Source: Streptomyces sp. NBC_00433
GTDB taxonomy: Bacteria > Actinomycetota > Actinomycetes > Streptomycetales > Streptomycetaceae
Direction of reading: 5' to 3'
Assembly (NCBI GenBank): GCA_036015235.1
Contig: CP107926.1
Span: 3,600,001-3,664,000 of the forward strand
DNA: 64,000 bases
Shown: in pieces, positions 63,601-64,000 of the stretch
Layout of the letters: every line of letters begins with the position of its first letter
How positions within the stretch are numbered: the stretch's first letter is position 1
The notes under the pieces: model-generated
What the model saw: the letters and a program-made list of their open reading frames with translations, nothing else
Told to the model about the DNA's origin: nothing
The model's database searches: none
Position numbers and translations under genes: made by a program

Positions 63601-64000
63601 GTGAACGCTTCTGTGAATCCCGACCCCTATGCCGCGGCCGACGCCGCCGCCGCCAGTCTGCGCGCGCTCACCGGCGCGCAGACGCACGACGTCGCCCTGG
63701 TCATGGGCTCGGGCTGGGTGCCCGCCGCCGACCAGCTCGGCACCGCGGACGCCGAGCTGCCGATCACCGAGCTGCCCGGTTTCCCGGCCCCCTCGGTGGC
63801 CGGCCACGCGGGCCGGGTCCGCTCGGTACGCGTCGGAGGCGTCCGTGCCCTGGTCTTCCTCGGCCGCACCCACCTCTACGAGGGACGGGGCGTCGCGAGC
63901 GTCGCGCACGCGGTGCGCACGTCGGTGGCCGCCGGCTGCAAGACGGTGATCCTCACCAACGGCTGCGGCGGCCTGCGCCCCGGCTACCGCCCCGGCCAGC
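63601..64000 (+). CDS. Purine-nucleoside phosphorylase (partial, runs off the window)
   Basis: The first 133 residues are present. VALVMGSGWVPAADQLG is the phosphate-binding loop of trimeric (PNP/PunA-type) phosphorylases. GFPAPSVAGHAGRVRS, FLGRTHLYEGRG (catalytic His and Glu region) and VILTNGCGGLRP follow. It splits purine nucleosides to base and ribose-1-phosphate. GTG 63601 is the start. Confidence 0.9.
   Translation, partial: MNASVNPDPYAAADAAAASLRALTGAQTHDVALVMGSGWVPAADQLGTADAELPITELPGFPAPSVAGHAGRVRSVRVGGVRALVFLGRTHLYEGRGVASVAHAVRTSVAAGCKTVILTNGCGGLRPGYRPGQ

Overview
The window is very GC-rich, densely coded actinobacterial chromosome, almost certainly Streptomyces or a close relative. 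Supporting signs are frequent GTG/TTG starts with GGAGG-type ribosome sites, GTGA/ATGA stop-start overlaps, a DasR-type operator before a chitinase, mycothiol chemistry (mca), a small MmpB-like protein, a class E sortase-type signal, and the run pnp - lpdA-like - deoR - cya - birA - pccB - accE - maf - accA2. I saw no rRNA, tRNA, CRISPR array, transposase or phage genes. Most of the window looks like core chromosome; the main non-core material is a set of dispersed intergenic repeats.

Left to right: (1) 0-4.6 kb: part of a Tad/Flp pilus operon on the minus strand (zinc-ribbon protein, CpaB, a CpaE-TadE fusion, a second TadE), interrupted by a tandem repeat array of about 0.9 kb. (2) 4.7-6.4 kb: secreted GH18 chitinase under a near-perfect DasR operator. 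(3) 6.6-12.1 kb: a D-amino-acid cluster (RidA, IclR, sugar kinase, D-Thr aldolase/D-Ser dehydratase-like enzyme, N-acyl-D-amino-acid deacylase) around a probable IclR operator. (4) 12-16.5 kb: AlaA aminotransferase, GTP-PEPCK, TrhA/hemolysin III. (5) 16.5-23.2 kb: MFS exporter plus TetR, DUF255 thioredoxin-like protein, an internally deleted Uma2 remnant, and a DGPF protein with its ECF42 sigma factor. (6) 23.4-29.2 kb: a large STAND/TPR protein, a small membrane protein, mca, a DUF4307 protein and greA. (7) 29.2-35.4 kb: DrrAB-type ABC exporter with palindromic operators, ilvA, MarR, a sigma-like HTH protein with a small membrane partner, metB.

(8) 35.5-44.2 kb: SMI1-like protein, a GH87-like alpha-1,3-glucanase candidate with a structured leader, PAP2 phosphatase, and the xylose genes xylA, xylB and a ROK repressor. 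(9) 44.1-50.8 kb: L,D-transpeptidase lipoprotein, a tiny LADTG surface protein, hutH, a GAF-GGDEF cyclase (probably CdgE), enoyl-CoA hydratase, TetR. (10) 51-64 kb: MFS exporter with paired operators, then the acyl-CoA carboxylase neighbourhood (accA2, membrane protein, maf, mmpB-like, accE, pccB, birA), adenylate cyclase, a DeoR regulator, an NAD(P)H-quinone dehydrogenase, a GGCT-fold protein and the start of purine-nucleoside phosphorylase.

A MITE/REP-like repeat with inverted ends (AGGGGCGCGGGGAAC ... GTTCCCCGCGCCCCT) occurs about ten times, mostly between convergent 3' ends. A second repeat type (GGGGGTACCCCC plus a hairpin) is found with it, sometimes nested in it. Several clean palindromic operators can be paired with nearby regulators; others (TrhA, drrAB, pckG, pnp, accE/mmpB, and a motif shared by pccB/birA and a membrane protein gene) have no obvious regulator in the window.
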